A DNA stretch of 64,000 bases from Gammaproteobacteria bacterium (GCA_029880855.1 JAOUNS010000006.1:1-64000); one strand, 5' to 3'; positions 37,296-46,585 are shown, numbered from the stretch's first letter. A program made the numbers and translations. The notes: a model not told the origin generated them from the sequence alone.

Positions 37296-37982
37296 TTACC
37301 CTCGATTCTTGCTATTCTGTAACGCTTCCCATTTTTCCAGATCCGCTGGTGTATCTATCTCTACCAGGTTCTTCGCTTGTTCTTCTGACAGAAAAACAGG
37401 GTGCGTATTTTTATTTAAAAGTTCACTATCAAGAGCTGCAATTTCGCCGGCTTTAAAACAACATACATAATGATAATGCATCCAGGCCGGCGGCATGTCC
37501 TGGCGGCGAAAGACATCGTTTTCAATATACTTGGTGATCATGTGAGTAGAATCATCGTATTTCCACACCGTATATGGATGCGTTACTGCAGGTATAAATG
37601 TGCATAAACTGTTTATAGGCTTGTTTTCAATATTTACTTTGGCATTTTCAAAGTCATGCAATGATTTATAGAGAACCGGCAAGTAAAATAACCACAATAT
37701 GGTATCTTTGGGGATATTTCGACTTGATATCAACTCTTCGAACACAGCCTTAATCGAAACAGCAGGGCCGGCCAATTCGTCGGGCCGTTGATGTGGTATA
37801 TATCCGCGTGCACTGGCTTTTATAATAACTTCCGGGTCATCGGTGCTGACAATGACCGAATCAAACCAGCCGATTCCGTCGAGGAAATCGGCGGTATTGT
37901 CAAAAAAAATACGATTCTTACCGGGAAAACCCACGCTTCCCGCCCGTGCCGGTATTACGGCAATATGTTTATATTCACTCAT
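37296..37982 (-). CDS. NeuA-like CMP-ulosonate cytidylyltransferase
   Basis: The 228-residue protein has the CMP-sialate/CMP-Kdo synthetase motif IPARAGSVGFPGKN (about 10-23). VIVSTDDPEVIIKA and RPDELAGPAVS follow, and NLVEIDTPADLEKWE ends the fold. It activates an ulosonic acid with CTP. The pseudaminic set has its own PseF domain, so this second enzyme implies a second CMP-activated acid. The start overlaps the upstream formyltransferase stop as ATGA. The partner synthase is probably the SAF-less NeuB-family protein. Confidence 0.88.
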   Translation of the reverse strand: MSEYKHIAVIPARAGSVGFPGKNRIFFDNTADFLDGIGWFDSVIVSTDDPEVIIKASARGYIPHQRPDELAGPAVSIKAVFEELISSRNIPKDTILWLFYLPVLYKSLHDFENAKVNIENKPINSLCTFIPAVTHPYTVWKYDDSTHMITKYIENDVFRRQDMPPAWMHYHYVCCFKAGEIAALDSELLNKNTHPVFLSEEQAKNLVEIDTPADLEKWEALQNSKNRG

Positions 37983-39013
37983 TTCATTTGAGACACTTTA
38001 ACAACAACAGAGCGTGATTTGGCAATGATATCGGGTGGAGTATGCAGAACATTGAGCAGCGATATATATTGAGCCGGTTTTACTTCATCATCATCAATCC
38101 GTATTTTATGGATATTTAGAATTCCATCTCTTACGTATACCGTAATATCACCGTTTATTGACGCGTTCACGATCCTTCCTGACATATAGGGATGCATTGA
38201 ATCGGATTTTTCATATGTAGCTTCTATAATATGAATTATATTTGAACCAACATAGGTAAAGGCACCAGGATAGGGTCTTGAGAATGCTCTGATGAATCTG
38301 TCTATCTCATCTCCAGACCATGTCCAGTCTATTGCCCCATTGGTTTCAGTATGCAATCTTGGTAAATATGTGCCGGCTTCTTCGTTTTGCGGCGTTATGT
38401 TCAGCCCTGCATTCTTTTTTAAATCATCCACAAACGTATCCAATAACTCATCAAACAGCTGGAATGTCTCATACAACATATCTGCAGGTATGGGGCGTTT
38501 GTTAACCATATTTTTTCTTTTTTGATAAATTATTGGCCCCTCATCAATGCCTTCTGTTAAAACATGCAGCGTGCCTGCCGCCTCATTGATGCCACGCATA
38601 ATCCTCCAGGAAAATGTTCCGCCACCTCTTTCTTTTGGTAACATTGAGGGATGAATGTTAAATATTTTCCCGGATAATATAGAGATTATTTCACTCTTAA
38701 TTATAGATCTGCAGCTGAATGAAAATCCGGCATTACAATGATGCTTGATTAAATAATCAGAAACTTCTTTAGTATTTACTGATTTTGCCTCAAGCAATTC
38801 AAGCTCAAGTTTATCTGCGACGTCGAATATATTCTGATATGTACTTTCTTTTCCCAAAAGCCGAATATCTCTTTCATGTTCTGCCCTGGGGTGCGTAATG
38901 ATTACAGGTTTCTGGAATCCCTGCGCAATTAGTAATTTTGAAAACCTGCAAATATGATATCCGTGCCCAAATAAAGCAAACTTAACATCTTTCCAATTCG
39001 GCATATCCAGCAT
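37979..39013 (-). CDS. Formyltransferase (methionyl-tRNA/sugar formyltransferase-like)
   Basis: The 344-residue protein contains the formyltransferase triad N119, H121 (in NIHPSMLPKERGGGTFSW) and D157 (in GIDEGPII), plus a C-terminal Fmt-like domain (about 230-340). Sugar N-formyltransferases use N10-formyltetrahydrofolate to formylate amino-sugars, as in Qui4NFo and ArnA pathways. The GGGTFSWRIM segment replaces the usual RG-x-P-x-W pattern. The neighbouring aminotransferase could supply its amino substrate. The ATG has AGGA nine bases upstream. Confidence 0.85.
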   Translation of the reverse strand: MLDMPNWKDVKFALFGHGYHICRFSKLLIAQGFQKPVIITHPRAEHERDIRLLGKESTYQNIFDVADKLELELLEAKSVNTKEVSDYLIKHHCNAGFSFSCRSIIKSEIISILSGKIFNIHPSMLPKERGGGTFSWRIMRGINEAAGTLHVLTEGIDEGPIIYQKRKNMVNKRPIPADMLYETFQLFDELLDTFVDDLKKNAGLNITPQNEEAGTYLPRLHTETNGAIDWTWSGDEIDRFIRAFSRPYPGAFTYVGSNIIHIIEATYEKSDSMHPYMSGRIVNASINGDITVYVRDGILNIHKIRIDDDEVKPAQYISLLNVLHTPPDIIAKSRSVVVKVSQMK

Positions 39014-39051
39014 ACTTTAAAATCCTGATATCATATTGCGGCTCATGTTGT

Positions 39052-39873
39052 TCATAACAAGCTGTTTTTTATCCATTCATACTGCTTTTTAAAAACATCG
39101 ACGCCGTTATCATCCCGATATGCCTGGAGTATAACCAACCCCTGATAATTGATGTTTTTTAATAATTTTTTAATTACCGGAAAATTTGCATTACCTGTAC
39201 CAAGGACAACTGAGCCACCACCAAGTAACCGATCTTTAATATGTAAATCTGTTACTTTTTCGCCGTATGCCGCAAATTCTTCAACAGGGTCGTAGCCTAG
39301 AGATGCGCTGTTGCCAATATCATAATTAACGGTAATTCTTTTTGAGGGTAGGCGGTCCAATAATTTACCAAATTTTTCAGGGGACAAATCTGTTTCCAGT
39401 GAAATATTGATACAACATTTTTCAGCAACAGGGAGTATAGACTGGATGTTATCGACAAACCTGTCCATATCACTATCCGTGGCCAGGCTGGAATGATCAA
39501 CACAGGGAATAACAATATCACTCACGCCTAGTTTTTCCGCATTTTTTATCAAGCGGTCCAACACAATGAGACTTTGTGCTACAATCGAGTTATCCTGATT
39601 ATGGATTGGCGCTTCCATAAAATAGTCCGCACATATTGAGCGCACTTTCACGCTTGTTGAAGTAGTGACAGCCTGAATTTCTTCAAGACCACCGTCAGCC
39701 AACAATGGGTTTCGCTCCGCGTCGTTATAATCAAGAATAAACTCGATGGAATCCAGTCCCAGGTTTTCTGCAATGGGAAATTCGTCTTGCCAATATCCAA
39801 CAGGGTGAGCCTGATAGCGCTGTTCGTATTTAGGTAAAAGACGACCCTGCATTACACCAAATTTATTAAACAT
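39052..39873 (-). CDS. Sugar phosphate isomerase/epimerase-like TIM barrel
   Basis: A protein of about 273 residues of the AP-endonuclease-2/xylose-isomerase-like barrel family. It begins FGVMQGRLLPKYEQRYQAHP. It has metal-ligand-type acidic residues in SIEFILDY, ISLETDLSPEKF, VNYDIGNSAS and DLHIKDRL. I chose the ATG at 39873, which has GGGAG five bases upstream; the frame extends to a TTG at 39888. A sugar isomerase or epimerase role in making the second acidic sugar is likely. I cannot name the sugar. Confidence 0.8.
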   Translation of the reverse strand: MFNKFGVMQGRLLPKYEQRYQAHPVGYWQDEFPIAENLGLDSIEFILDYNDAERNPLLADGGLEEIQAVTTSTSVKVRSICADYFMEAPIHNQDNSIVAQSLIVLDRLIKNAEKLGVSDIVIPCVDHSSLATDSDMDRFVDNIQSILPVAEKCCINISLETDLSPEKFGKLLDRLPSKRITVNYDIGNSASLGYDPVEEFAAYGEKVTDLHIKDRLLGGGSVVLGTGNANFPVIKKLLKNINYQGLVILQAYRDDNGVDVFKKQYEWIKNSLL

Positions 39874-39981
39874 TATTACTCCCGGCAACTGCTAAAACAA
39901 ATCAGCAGCATTTTTCGTACATAGGAACAAAGAAATGTTGCCGTCAAATTATGATTTCTGAACATACAATTCCTGCGCGAA

Positions 39982-40821
39982 CTACATATTAAATATGTTT
40001 TTTACACGTTTCATCACTCTGTCAGTGAAACCAGGATCAACCTGATACAGGTTTTGATTGACTACCGCGTTAAACACAAAAAACTTTCGACAATACTCAG
40101 TGATTTCTCGCTGTGAAACGCCATGAATTGAATCAATAGTATTCATAAAAGTTGCCAGTCTATTTTTATCATATTTGACTTGTGCAAATTCCGTCACATC
40201 GGACAATTTTACCGAGCGTCTTGGACCAAGTCTCAACTTTTTTGTTGGTTTTAATTGATATGCAGTATAATGACCGGTATTCGTCGGGTCATCGTCGTCC
40301 TTAAAATAGCATAAGCCAACATAGAGGACATTTCTGTTATCCAAATGTGGTCCACGAGCAGTGGATAGAGATTTAACAGGAGTATTCACCCCTAATTGAA
40401 AATCAAGCAACACATCAACATCAGATATATTATCAAAGCCGGCAATACCAAGCTTAATTGATTTTGCTTTCACTTTTTCATACAAATCAGGATAATAAGC
40501 GTTCAAATCATCTGCATACAATTCGCACATTCTGTAAAAAAACTTCTGGCTAACAAAGTACGAACCGATTTCGAACCAAGGTGATGTTTTATCATTATTG
40601 ATTATTGCAAAAGGCATTTTTGCAATATAATTCCCATGTTCAGGTATAGACTCTTTTATGCCCGGCAAATCCAGAAAATCCTGCAAGGAAGGAAAAACTT
40701 CTACAAGTTTATTATATGTGATTTGATCGATAAAATTATCAATTTGAGCAAACGGATACGGTTTAGAATACTTATTCACCACCCAGTTCTTTTCGTTTAA
40801 AATTGTTTCCTGATTTAACAT
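39982..40821 (-). CDS. 2-oxoglutarate/Fe(II)-dependent oxygenase-like protein
   Basis: A protein of about 279 residues with an HxD...H facial triad: H159 and D161 in GPHLDNRN, and H233 in SIHGVSQRE. R238 is placed to bind 2-oxoglutarate. The N-terminal half (PYPFAQIDNFID, about 21-32) is typical of this group of uncharacterised glycan-locus oxygenases. I chose the ATG at 40821 because GGAG lies six bases upstream; another ATG is at 40842. It would hydroxylate or desaturate a sugar or glycan; the substrate is unknown. Confidence 0.78.
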   Translation of the reverse strand: MLNQETILNEKNWVVNKYSKPYPFAQIDNFIDQITYNKLVEVFPSLQDFLDLPGIKESIPEHGNYIAKMPFAIINNDKTSPWFEIGSYFVSQKFFYRMCELYADDLNAYYPDLYEKVKAKSIKLGIAGFDNISDVDVLLDFQLGVNTPVKSLSTARGPHLDNRNVLYVGLCYFKDDDDPTNTGHYTAYQLKPTKKLRLGPRRSVKLSDVTEFAQVKYDKNRLATFMNTIDSIHGVSQREITEYCRKFFVFNAVVNQNLYQVDPGFTDRVMKRVKNIFNM

Positions 40822-40850
40822 AGTAAACTCCAGATATTCCATGCACTAAT

Positions 40851-41639
40851 TCATTTTTTCACAGCCAATAACTCATTCGCTTTAAGCTCGACCAGTTCAT
40901 AACCAAGCTTTATCAAGCGTTTTCTTAATGTGAATCTGGTAATCAAATATCCGACAATTTCACCTAAACCGGCACCAAAAATAAAAAACGGTCGCTCCAG
41001 TTCAACGACAATTTGCTTGGGATAAACCTTGCTGTCTAAAATCCCGTTTAACACTTCAAACGCTGCGCCTTCAATATCCATTTTCAGAACATCCACACTG
41101 GCATGACCAAATTCCGACATTAGAGTAGCAATTGTCTTGCAAGGAATAGACACATAAGTGTCACTATGAAAGATATTGGTTGCTGAAAGATTTTGACTGC
41201 CAGGATCATTCGGATGATAAAATTTAATATCTCCATTTTCAGACCAAATCCCAATATTATGAAAATCCAGATTTGGATTAGTCACTGACTTCATATAGAG
41301 ACGACTCTTATCAGTAGGATCAAACATGTGTACCTTGCAACCATATTTAGCCGCTACTGCTTCATCAAACTGAATATTTTCTGCAACCCCGCAGGAATAG
41401 ACAATAGAATCCGAGTTTAAACTATCAGCAACAATCCTGTAGTTACCCAATCTCTCCAGTTTATTATCATATTTCCTGTTTCTAAAAGTAATGTGCCAGA
41501 GATACCCGATTGTACGAACACATTTATCTAAAAAAAGTTTAACAGAATTCCCATACTTATTGCCTGGCATCTGTTTTACTTCTCTGGGAATAGCAGAAAA
41601 ATCAAGCCATATTCTTTTAAATATACCAATGAGTTGCAT
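40851..41639 (-). CDS. FkbM family methyltransferase
   Basis: The 262-residue protein has the FkbM pattern: SDSIVYSCGVAENIQFDEAV as motif I, VHMFDPTDKS as motif II and VDVLKMDIEGAAFEVLNG, the hallmark DIEG motif. These SAM-dependent enzymes O-methylate sugars in antibiotic and polysaccharide pathways. The next gene encodes the oxygenase, so a hydroxyl made there could be the methylation site. That link is inference. Confidence 0.9.
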   Translation of the reverse strand: MQLIGIFKRIWLDFSAIPREVKQMPGNKYGNSVKLFLDKCVRTIGYLWHITFRNRKYDNKLERLGNYRIVADSLNSDSIVYSCGVAENIQFDEAVAAKYGCKVHMFDPTDKSRLYMKSVTNPNLDFHNIGIWSENGDIKFYHPNDPGSQNLSATNIFHSDTYVSIPCKTIATLMSEFGHASVDVLKMDIEGAAFEVLNGILDSKVYPKQIVVELERPFFIFGAGLGEIVGYLITRFTLRKRLIKLGYELVELKANELLAVKK

Positions 41640-41688
41640 GGTTAATTAGTATTCCAAATTGTATCGTTTTTAGACCAGGTATTAATTC

Positions 41689-42537
41689 TCAGTGACTGGA
41701 TTCCCACTTCAGATGCTCACGCAATTTTCTTGCGATAGGAACTTCCGCTTCAATCATGCGTTTCTGACCATCACCCATCGCTTTTTCAATTTTACGAACC
41801 GCACCAACCAACTGCATTAATCCGGCTGGCTCAACAGAAGCAGATTGATCAGAACCATACATTGCACGGCTAAGAGTGATATGGCGCTCCAAAGAGGTAA
41901 TACCGAGAGCAGCAGCTGCGTATGATACAGCCAGACCAACTTCATGCCCGCTGTATCCGACATTACAATTAAATTTTTCTCGCAGAGTACGTATCACGTT
42001 CAAATTTGCATCTTCATCCTTCATTGGATAAGTTGACACTGTGTGCATCAACTCATAGGGGCAACCGGCTTTTTTAAATATATCTATTGCCTTCTGAATA
42101 TCATCATAATCAGACATACCAGTTGAAATAAAAGTATGCTTGCCTTCTTCCGCGATCATCTTTAGCAATTCTTCATGGACAATCATGGCAGATGCGACTT
42201 TATTATACTTACAATCAAATTGACGCAGAAACGTCTGGCTGTTTACATCCCAGGCCGATGCAAACCATTCAATATACTTGCTTTTACAATATTCATCAAT
42301 TTCCCTGTATTCATCCACACCAAATTCCAGACCTTCTTTCTGGTCACGCTGAGTGGTACCCCAAGGGCTTTCCCTTGGAGAATCGAGAAACTCCTGTGTA
42401 TATACTTGATCCAGATCCCTCTTTTGAAACTTTACAGCATCACATCCTGCTATTTTTGCCACATCAATTAAATCTTTGGCTATGCTTATATCACCATTAT
42501 GGTTAATTCCGATTTCTGCTACAATAAATATCGACAC
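41689..42537 (-). CDS. NeuB-family ulosonate synthase without SAF domain
   Basis: The 282-residue protein has the sialate-synthase TIM barrel, with AEIGINHNGDISIAKDL (about 7-23), AVKFQKRDLDQVY, STGMSDYDDIQKA, YSGHEVGLAV and LERHITLSRAMYGSDQ. It stops after the barrel, where PseI-type proteins continue for about 70 residues of SAF domain. The start is GTG with a perfect AGGAGG five bases upstream. It probably condenses PEP with a sugar or sugar phosphate. The KdsC-like phosphatase gene beside it suggests a phosphorylated product. Kdn- or Kdo-like acids are candidates. Confidence 0.85.
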   Translation of the reverse strand: MSIFIVAEIGINHNGDISIAKDLIDVAKIAGCDAVKFQKRDLDQVYTQEFLDSPRESPWGTTQRDQKEGLEFGVDEYREIDEYCKSKYIEWFASAWDVNSQTFLRQFDCKYNKVASAMIVHEELLKMIAEEGKHTFISTGMSDYDDIQKAIDIFKKAGCPYELMHTVSTYPMKDEDANLNVIRTLREKFNCNVGYSGHEVGLAVSYAAAALGITSLERHITLSRAMYGSDQSASVEPAGLMQLVGAVRKIEKAMGDGQKRMIEAEVPIARKLREHLKWESSH

Positions 42538-42548
42538 AATGTCCTCCT

Positions 42549-43052
42549 TTAATATAGCTCTTTTAGAATATCGATCTGAAAAACACTCTCCACCAACTCC
42601 CGCGCCACACCTTCACCACCTTTGCACTTCAATTTAAAATTGGCAATTTGCAAAATTTTTTGATGACTGTCTGAGGGGCAAGCTGTATAGCCACACATAG
42701 ACATCACTCTGTAATCATTTATATCATTTCCCGTGTATAACATACGACTAATTGAATAATTTTTTTCTATTGCCAATTGCGTTAAGGCATCAACTTTATT
42801 TGCAATGCCCTGTATAGCCGGGATACCAAGTTTTTTTGCTCGCGCACTAACCACTTTGTTTTTTTCAGTGGATAGGATATATGTTGGCACATGTAATTTA
42901 CGTAACAGATCAAATGCCAAACCATCACTTCGATTACAACTTACCCATTCGCCTCCCTCCTGATCTATATGGACAAAATTGTTTGTTAACACACCATCAA
43001 AATCAAAGACAATCGCATCAATTTGTTTAAGGTTCAGCTTGGAATATGACAT
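42549..43052 (-). CDS. KdsC-like HAD phosphatase
   Basis: A protein of about 168 residues of the HAD C0 type. The nucleophile D17 and D19 are in VFDFDGVLTNN; the phosphate-binding S in YILSTEKN and the metal aspartates in YTGNDINDYRVM follow. This matches KdsC, which removes phosphate from Kdo-8-phosphate, and the Kdn-9-phosphate phosphatases. It is encoded directly upstream of the SAF-less synthase gene. I chose the ATG at 43052 (GGAG eleven bases upstream); ATG at 43061 and GTG at 43064 are alternatives. Confidence 0.88.
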   Translation of the reverse strand: MSYSKLNLKQIDAIVFDFDGVLTNNFVHIDQEGGEWVSCNRSDGLAFDLLRKLHVPTYILSTEKNKVVSARAKKLGIPAIQGIANKVDALTQLAIEKNYSISRMLYTGNDINDYRVMSMCGYTACPSDSHQKILQIANFKLKCKGGEGVARELVESVFQIDILKELY

Positions 43053-43113
43053 TTTACGCATCACTCCAAACTTGGTAAGAATGACTGGACATTAAGCGAT
43101 TCTCCCAGGCAAA

Positions 43114-44040
43114 TCATAATTTTTTTCCTGCAATCATGAGCAAGCATCGCCCTCTTCGAACAGGATGTACATTTCTAAACGAAAAGATTTTTATAAAAAG
43201 AGGTGAAATGATTTTTTTTAAAAATCCATATCTGGCGTTTAACTCTTTTCTAATTGGTAACAACAAATGTAATTTATAGTTATCAAACAAGACTTGTAAC
43301 GAATTTATACTAAAAAACATAACATGAGGAGGGGCTTCAGTTTTTCTCTCAGGGAATTTTACCAGGTCATCATGAGGAACCTCAACTATGAGTATACCGT
43401 CATCATGAAGAAGCTCCCTTAATACAGCCACAAATTCTTTTACCGAATGAGGTGATACATGTTCCAGAAAGTGCGAGCACACAATCAAATCGAACTTGTT
43501 TTTTTTTGTTGATTTTAATGATTTAATTAAATCACCGGAAATCACTTTAGCGCCTAAATACTCAAGGTATTTAATACCATTTGTATCATTTTCATACGCG
43601 TAGAGAATTGGTTTATCAAAATACTGAGTGGCATAATATAGTGTTGTTCCCAGCCCTGCACCTATATCAAGAACATTAATATGCGACTTTTTCGGACAAT
43701 ATTTTTTAACCCATTCCAGATGTTGACGAGATCTCATAGATTTATTTTGTTTGTCTGGTTCAGAAAAATATTTTTCTGGCGACAAATACAGCTCCGATCT
43801 CTTGTAAACCTCTTTATCAAAACATTCTTCATAAAATCTGTCTAATTTTTCCTGCTCAATCCCGCTTCCCCAACTAAATGAGCAATCATAACAAGTGTAG
43901 ACATACTTATCGAAAAAAACGGCATTTTCTGAAATGTACTTATGCGAGACCTGAAAGTTGGCAGAGGAGCAAATCGGACACACTTTATCTTTAAACCCTT
44001 CAGCAGAGATTATTGGCAGATTTGTTTTGCAGTTAATCAT
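43114..44040 (-). CDS. Zinc-ribbon class I methyltransferase
   Basis: A protein of about 308 residues with an N-terminal four-cysteine zinc-ribbon-like element (CPIC and CYDC, about residues 21-53) and a C-terminal SAM domain. INVLDIGAGLGTTLYYA, VISGDLIKSL, LIVCSHFLEHVSP and GILIVEVPHDDL give the class I pattern. The architecture recalls sugar C-methyltransferases such as the TylC3/NovU group, but I cannot confirm that. I chose the ATG at 44040; the frame reaches a GTG at 44046. The gene lies in the second acidic-sugar set. Confidence 0.8.
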   Translation of the reverse strand: MINCKTNLPIISAEGFKDKVCPICSSANFQVSHKYISENAVFFDKYVYTCYDCSFSWGSGIEQEKLDRFYEECFDKEVYKRSELYLSPEKYFSEPDKQNKSMRSRQHLEWVKKYCPKKSHINVLDIGAGLGTTLYYATQYFDKPILYAYENDTNGIKYLEYLGAKVISGDLIKSLKSTKKNKFDLIVCSHFLEHVSPHSVKEFVAVLRELLHDDGILIVEVPHDDLVKFPERKTEAPPHVMFFSINSLQVLFDNYKLHLLLPIRKELNARYGFLKKIISPLFIKIFSFRNVHPVRRGRCLLMIAGKKL

Positions 44041-44116
44041 CCGCACTCAACATCCGCAGACATTGTTAAAACTGATCAAAGTAGAATTTCTATCCGTCAT
44101 AAAATGACAAAAAAAA

Positions 44117-44692
44117 TCAGCCATACCCCAACTCAACCTCAACAAGTTCACAGACCAAATGCTCAATTAAGATATGCATTTCTTGAATTCTGGCAGTCAC
44201 ATCTGAGGGCACAACCAATGCAATTTCTGCCAACTCTTTACATACTCCCCCATCTTTTCCTAACAAGGCAATCGTTTTAACTCCAATTATTTTGCATATA
44301 TTCAGAGCACGTTTTACATTTTCACTTTGACCTGATGTTGAAATAGCAACCAGCACATCTCCTGGTCTCCCCAAGGCTTCTATCTGACGAACAAACACAT
44401 CATCATAGCAATAATCATTTGAAACGCATGTAATAACAGAGCTATCTGTTGTTAAAGCGATTGATCGCAGTGGTTTTCTATCTTTTTTAAAACGTCCAAC
44501 AAATTCAGCAGCCATGTGCTGACTATCTGCAGCACTGCCTCCATTACCGCACCAAAACAAGGTGCCCGAATTTGCCAATGACTCAGATATCATTTTTACT
44601 GCATCTGTAATATTTTCTGACAAAACATTTTTCGTCTCTACGAGAAGTTTCGCATGGTCTTCAAATGTTTTTGAAATCAACGTATCAGTCAT
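44117..44692 (-). CDS. gmhA: SIS-domain sugar isomerase, GmhA-like
   Basis: A protein of about 191 residues with the phosphoheptose isomerase pattern GNGGSAADSQHMAAE (49-63), LTTDSSVITCVSND, ISTSGQSENVKRAL, and a late Q-x-x-H...H segment (IQEMHILIEH) matching the zinc ligands of GmhA. GmhA isomerises sedoheptulose-7-phosphate to D-glycero-D-manno-heptose-7-phosphate. No other heptose-pathway gene was seen, so it may make a phosphosugar for the NeuB-family synthase instead. The ATG at 44692 has AGG seven bases upstream; an ATG at 44725 has none. Confidence 0.85.
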   Translation of the reverse strand: MTDTLISKTFEDHAKLLVETKNVLSENITDAVKMISESLANSGTLFWCGNGGSAADSQHMAAEFVGRFKKDRKPLRSIALTTDSSVITCVSNDYCYDDVFVRQIEALGRPGDVLVAISTSGQSENVKRALNICKIIGVKTIALLGKDGGVCKELAEIALVVPSDVTARIQEMHILIEHLVCELVEVELGYG

Positions 44693-44782
44693 ATCATTAC
44701 CTGCTGTTGGGCTTACATGTTGCATATAAACGCAAAATCGAATTCAACCCACTACAAAACTTTCAGATTAGAAAAAATATTA

Positions 44783-46585
44783 TTACAATTTCTGTAAAGA
44801 GACCAATCGATTAAAGTTACCTTGCTCCGTATCTACAAGATCCTGATAGGTTCCTTGCTCCGCCACATTTCCATTATCAAGTACATATATGTAGTCTGCA
44901 TTCTTAATCGTTGAAAGACGATGAGCAATAATCACAACCGTAGTTTCCCCATGCAACTCATCAATGCTATTTTTTATTATCAATTCCGACTCTGAGTCTA
45001 ATGAACTTGTCGCCTCATCAAGTATCAACAATTTTGGTTTTTTATACAGTTCTCGGGCAATAAACAAACGTTGACATTGCCCCCCAGACAAACGAATTCC
45101 TCTGTCTCCCACAACAGCATTAAACCCATCAGGCATTTCCTTAACAAAATTTATTATATGTGTTTTTTCTGCTACGTGCTCAATGTCTTTTTTTACATCG
45201 TTATCTTGATTATAATCGCCTCGCCATAGTGATATATTATTTGCAATCGTATCATCAAATACTACTGTCTCCTGAGAAACATAACCAATCTGACTTCTCC
45301 AGCTTTGCAAATTCATATCACTTTCAATTTTTACCCCGTCAATTAACAACTCTCCATTTGTCGGCTTTAGCAGTAAAGTGAGCAAATCAACCAGCGTTGA
45401 TTTTCCTGAGCCTGATTCACCAACAAGCGCAACTGTTTTATTAGCCGGAATAAACATACTAATATTTTTCAGCACATCGCCATTTTTGACATCATAGGAA
45501 AAAGAAACATTTTTTAGTTCTATTCCTTTTTTCAGGGGTTGGATAGTCACATCCCCACTATTCTGCTTATGTATCTTTGTATCTTCAAACTCTTTTTCAA
45601 GTATTTCCAAACTACCCACCATACCCATGGTTCTTTGCCAGGCCGTTTGAAGCGTAAAGACATAGCCAATTGCCCGATATATAAGCAACAAAGAAACCAA
45701 TATTGGCGCAAGGTCAGCTTTAAAAAACACAAACTGAATTACAATGATGCCTAACAATACAATAATCGAGAATGGTTCACGAATTGCTTGTGTGAATGCG
45801 ATTGCAATATCCTGATGTCGCAAACACTTTGTCAGATGTTTATTACTTTTCAGGATGGCATTTCGTAATGGTTCTACTTGACCTGTTGAGGCAATATATT
45901 TAAAAGTTTGCATTGCCTGTACAATAAAGTGATTTAGAATACCCAGCTCATTAACGGTCAGCTGAGACATTTTTCTTACATATCGATTCAATCTTCGAAA
46001 CAGCAACAGGACACCACCGCCAAAAATCAGCGCCATCGAAGCGAATTCCCAACTAACCAAAAACGCAAAAAGAAAATACGCTGCGACTGTAATTAATGAA
46101 ATCAGAAACCGAACAAACTGATCGAAAGACCCAACAAAATTACCAATTTGAACATTAATCAGATTAACAAAATGCCCTGCATTATGCTGAATATAATAAC
46201 GATAATCCATTGTGGCATATGCATCAAATAATTCAGATCTGAGATCACGCATCAAGCTGGATTTTAACTTTGCTTTATATACGCCCTCACAAAATTTAAG
46301 AATGCCTTTTATGAGAAAAATGATAGCAATAAAAACAAGCATCCCTGTTACTGAACCTTTAATGCCAATCCAGTCAAGCAAACCATTTATAAAGCTTGTA
46401 AAACCAGAGTCCATCGCATCTACACTTGCGATACCCAACTGAGAAATCATAGGTAATAATAATGCAAGTCCAAACCCTTCTGTTGTTACTGCTAAAAGAG
46501 TGAGTGTAAAGATCACATAAAATCGGGACCCGACATATTTACGATATACCGAAAAATATGAATATATAACTTTAAAAGGGTTCAT
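44783..46585 (-). CDS. ABC exporter, PglK/MsbA-like flippase
   Basis: The 600-residue protein fuses six membrane segments (about 20-310) to a nucleotide-binding domain with Walker A GESGSGKS (389-396), signature LSGGQ (499-503) and Walker B LLILDEA (519-525). It is a type IV exporter half-transporter that would dimerise. No Wzx flippase and no Wzm/Wzt pair occur in the locus. A PglK-type role in flipping the undecaprenyl-linked oligosaccharide therefore fits, and it matches the PglC-D-E-F homologues at the far end. It is the first gene after the ops element. Confidence 0.88.
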   Translation of the reverse strand: MNPFKVIYSYFSVYRKYVGSRFYVIFTLTLLAVTTEGFGLALLLPMISQLGIASVDAMDSGFTSFINGLLDWIGIKGSVTGMLVFIAIIFLIKGILKFCEGVYKAKLKSSLMRDLRSELFDAYATMDYRYYIQHNAGHFVNLINVQIGNFVGSFDQFVRFLISLITVAAYFLFAFLVSWEFASMALIFGGGVLLLFRRLNRYVRKMSQLTVNELGILNHFIVQAMQTFKYIASTGQVEPLRNAILKSNKHLTKCLRHQDIAIAFTQAIREPFSIIVLLGIIVIQFVFFKADLAPILVSLLLIYRAIGYVFTLQTAWQRTMGMVGSLEILEKEFEDTKIHKQNSGDVTIQPLKKGIELKNVSFSYDVKNGDVLKNISMFIPANKTVALVGESGSGKSTLVDLLTLLLKPTNGELLIDGVKIESDMNLQSWRSQIGYVSQETVVFDDTIANNISLWRGDYNQDNDVKKDIEHVAEKTHIINFVKEMPDGFNAVVGDRGIRLSGGQCQRLFIARELYKKPKLLILDEATSSLDSESELIIKNSIDELHGETTVVIIAHRLSTIKNADYIYVLDNGNVAEQGTYQDLVDTEQGNFNRLVSLQKL

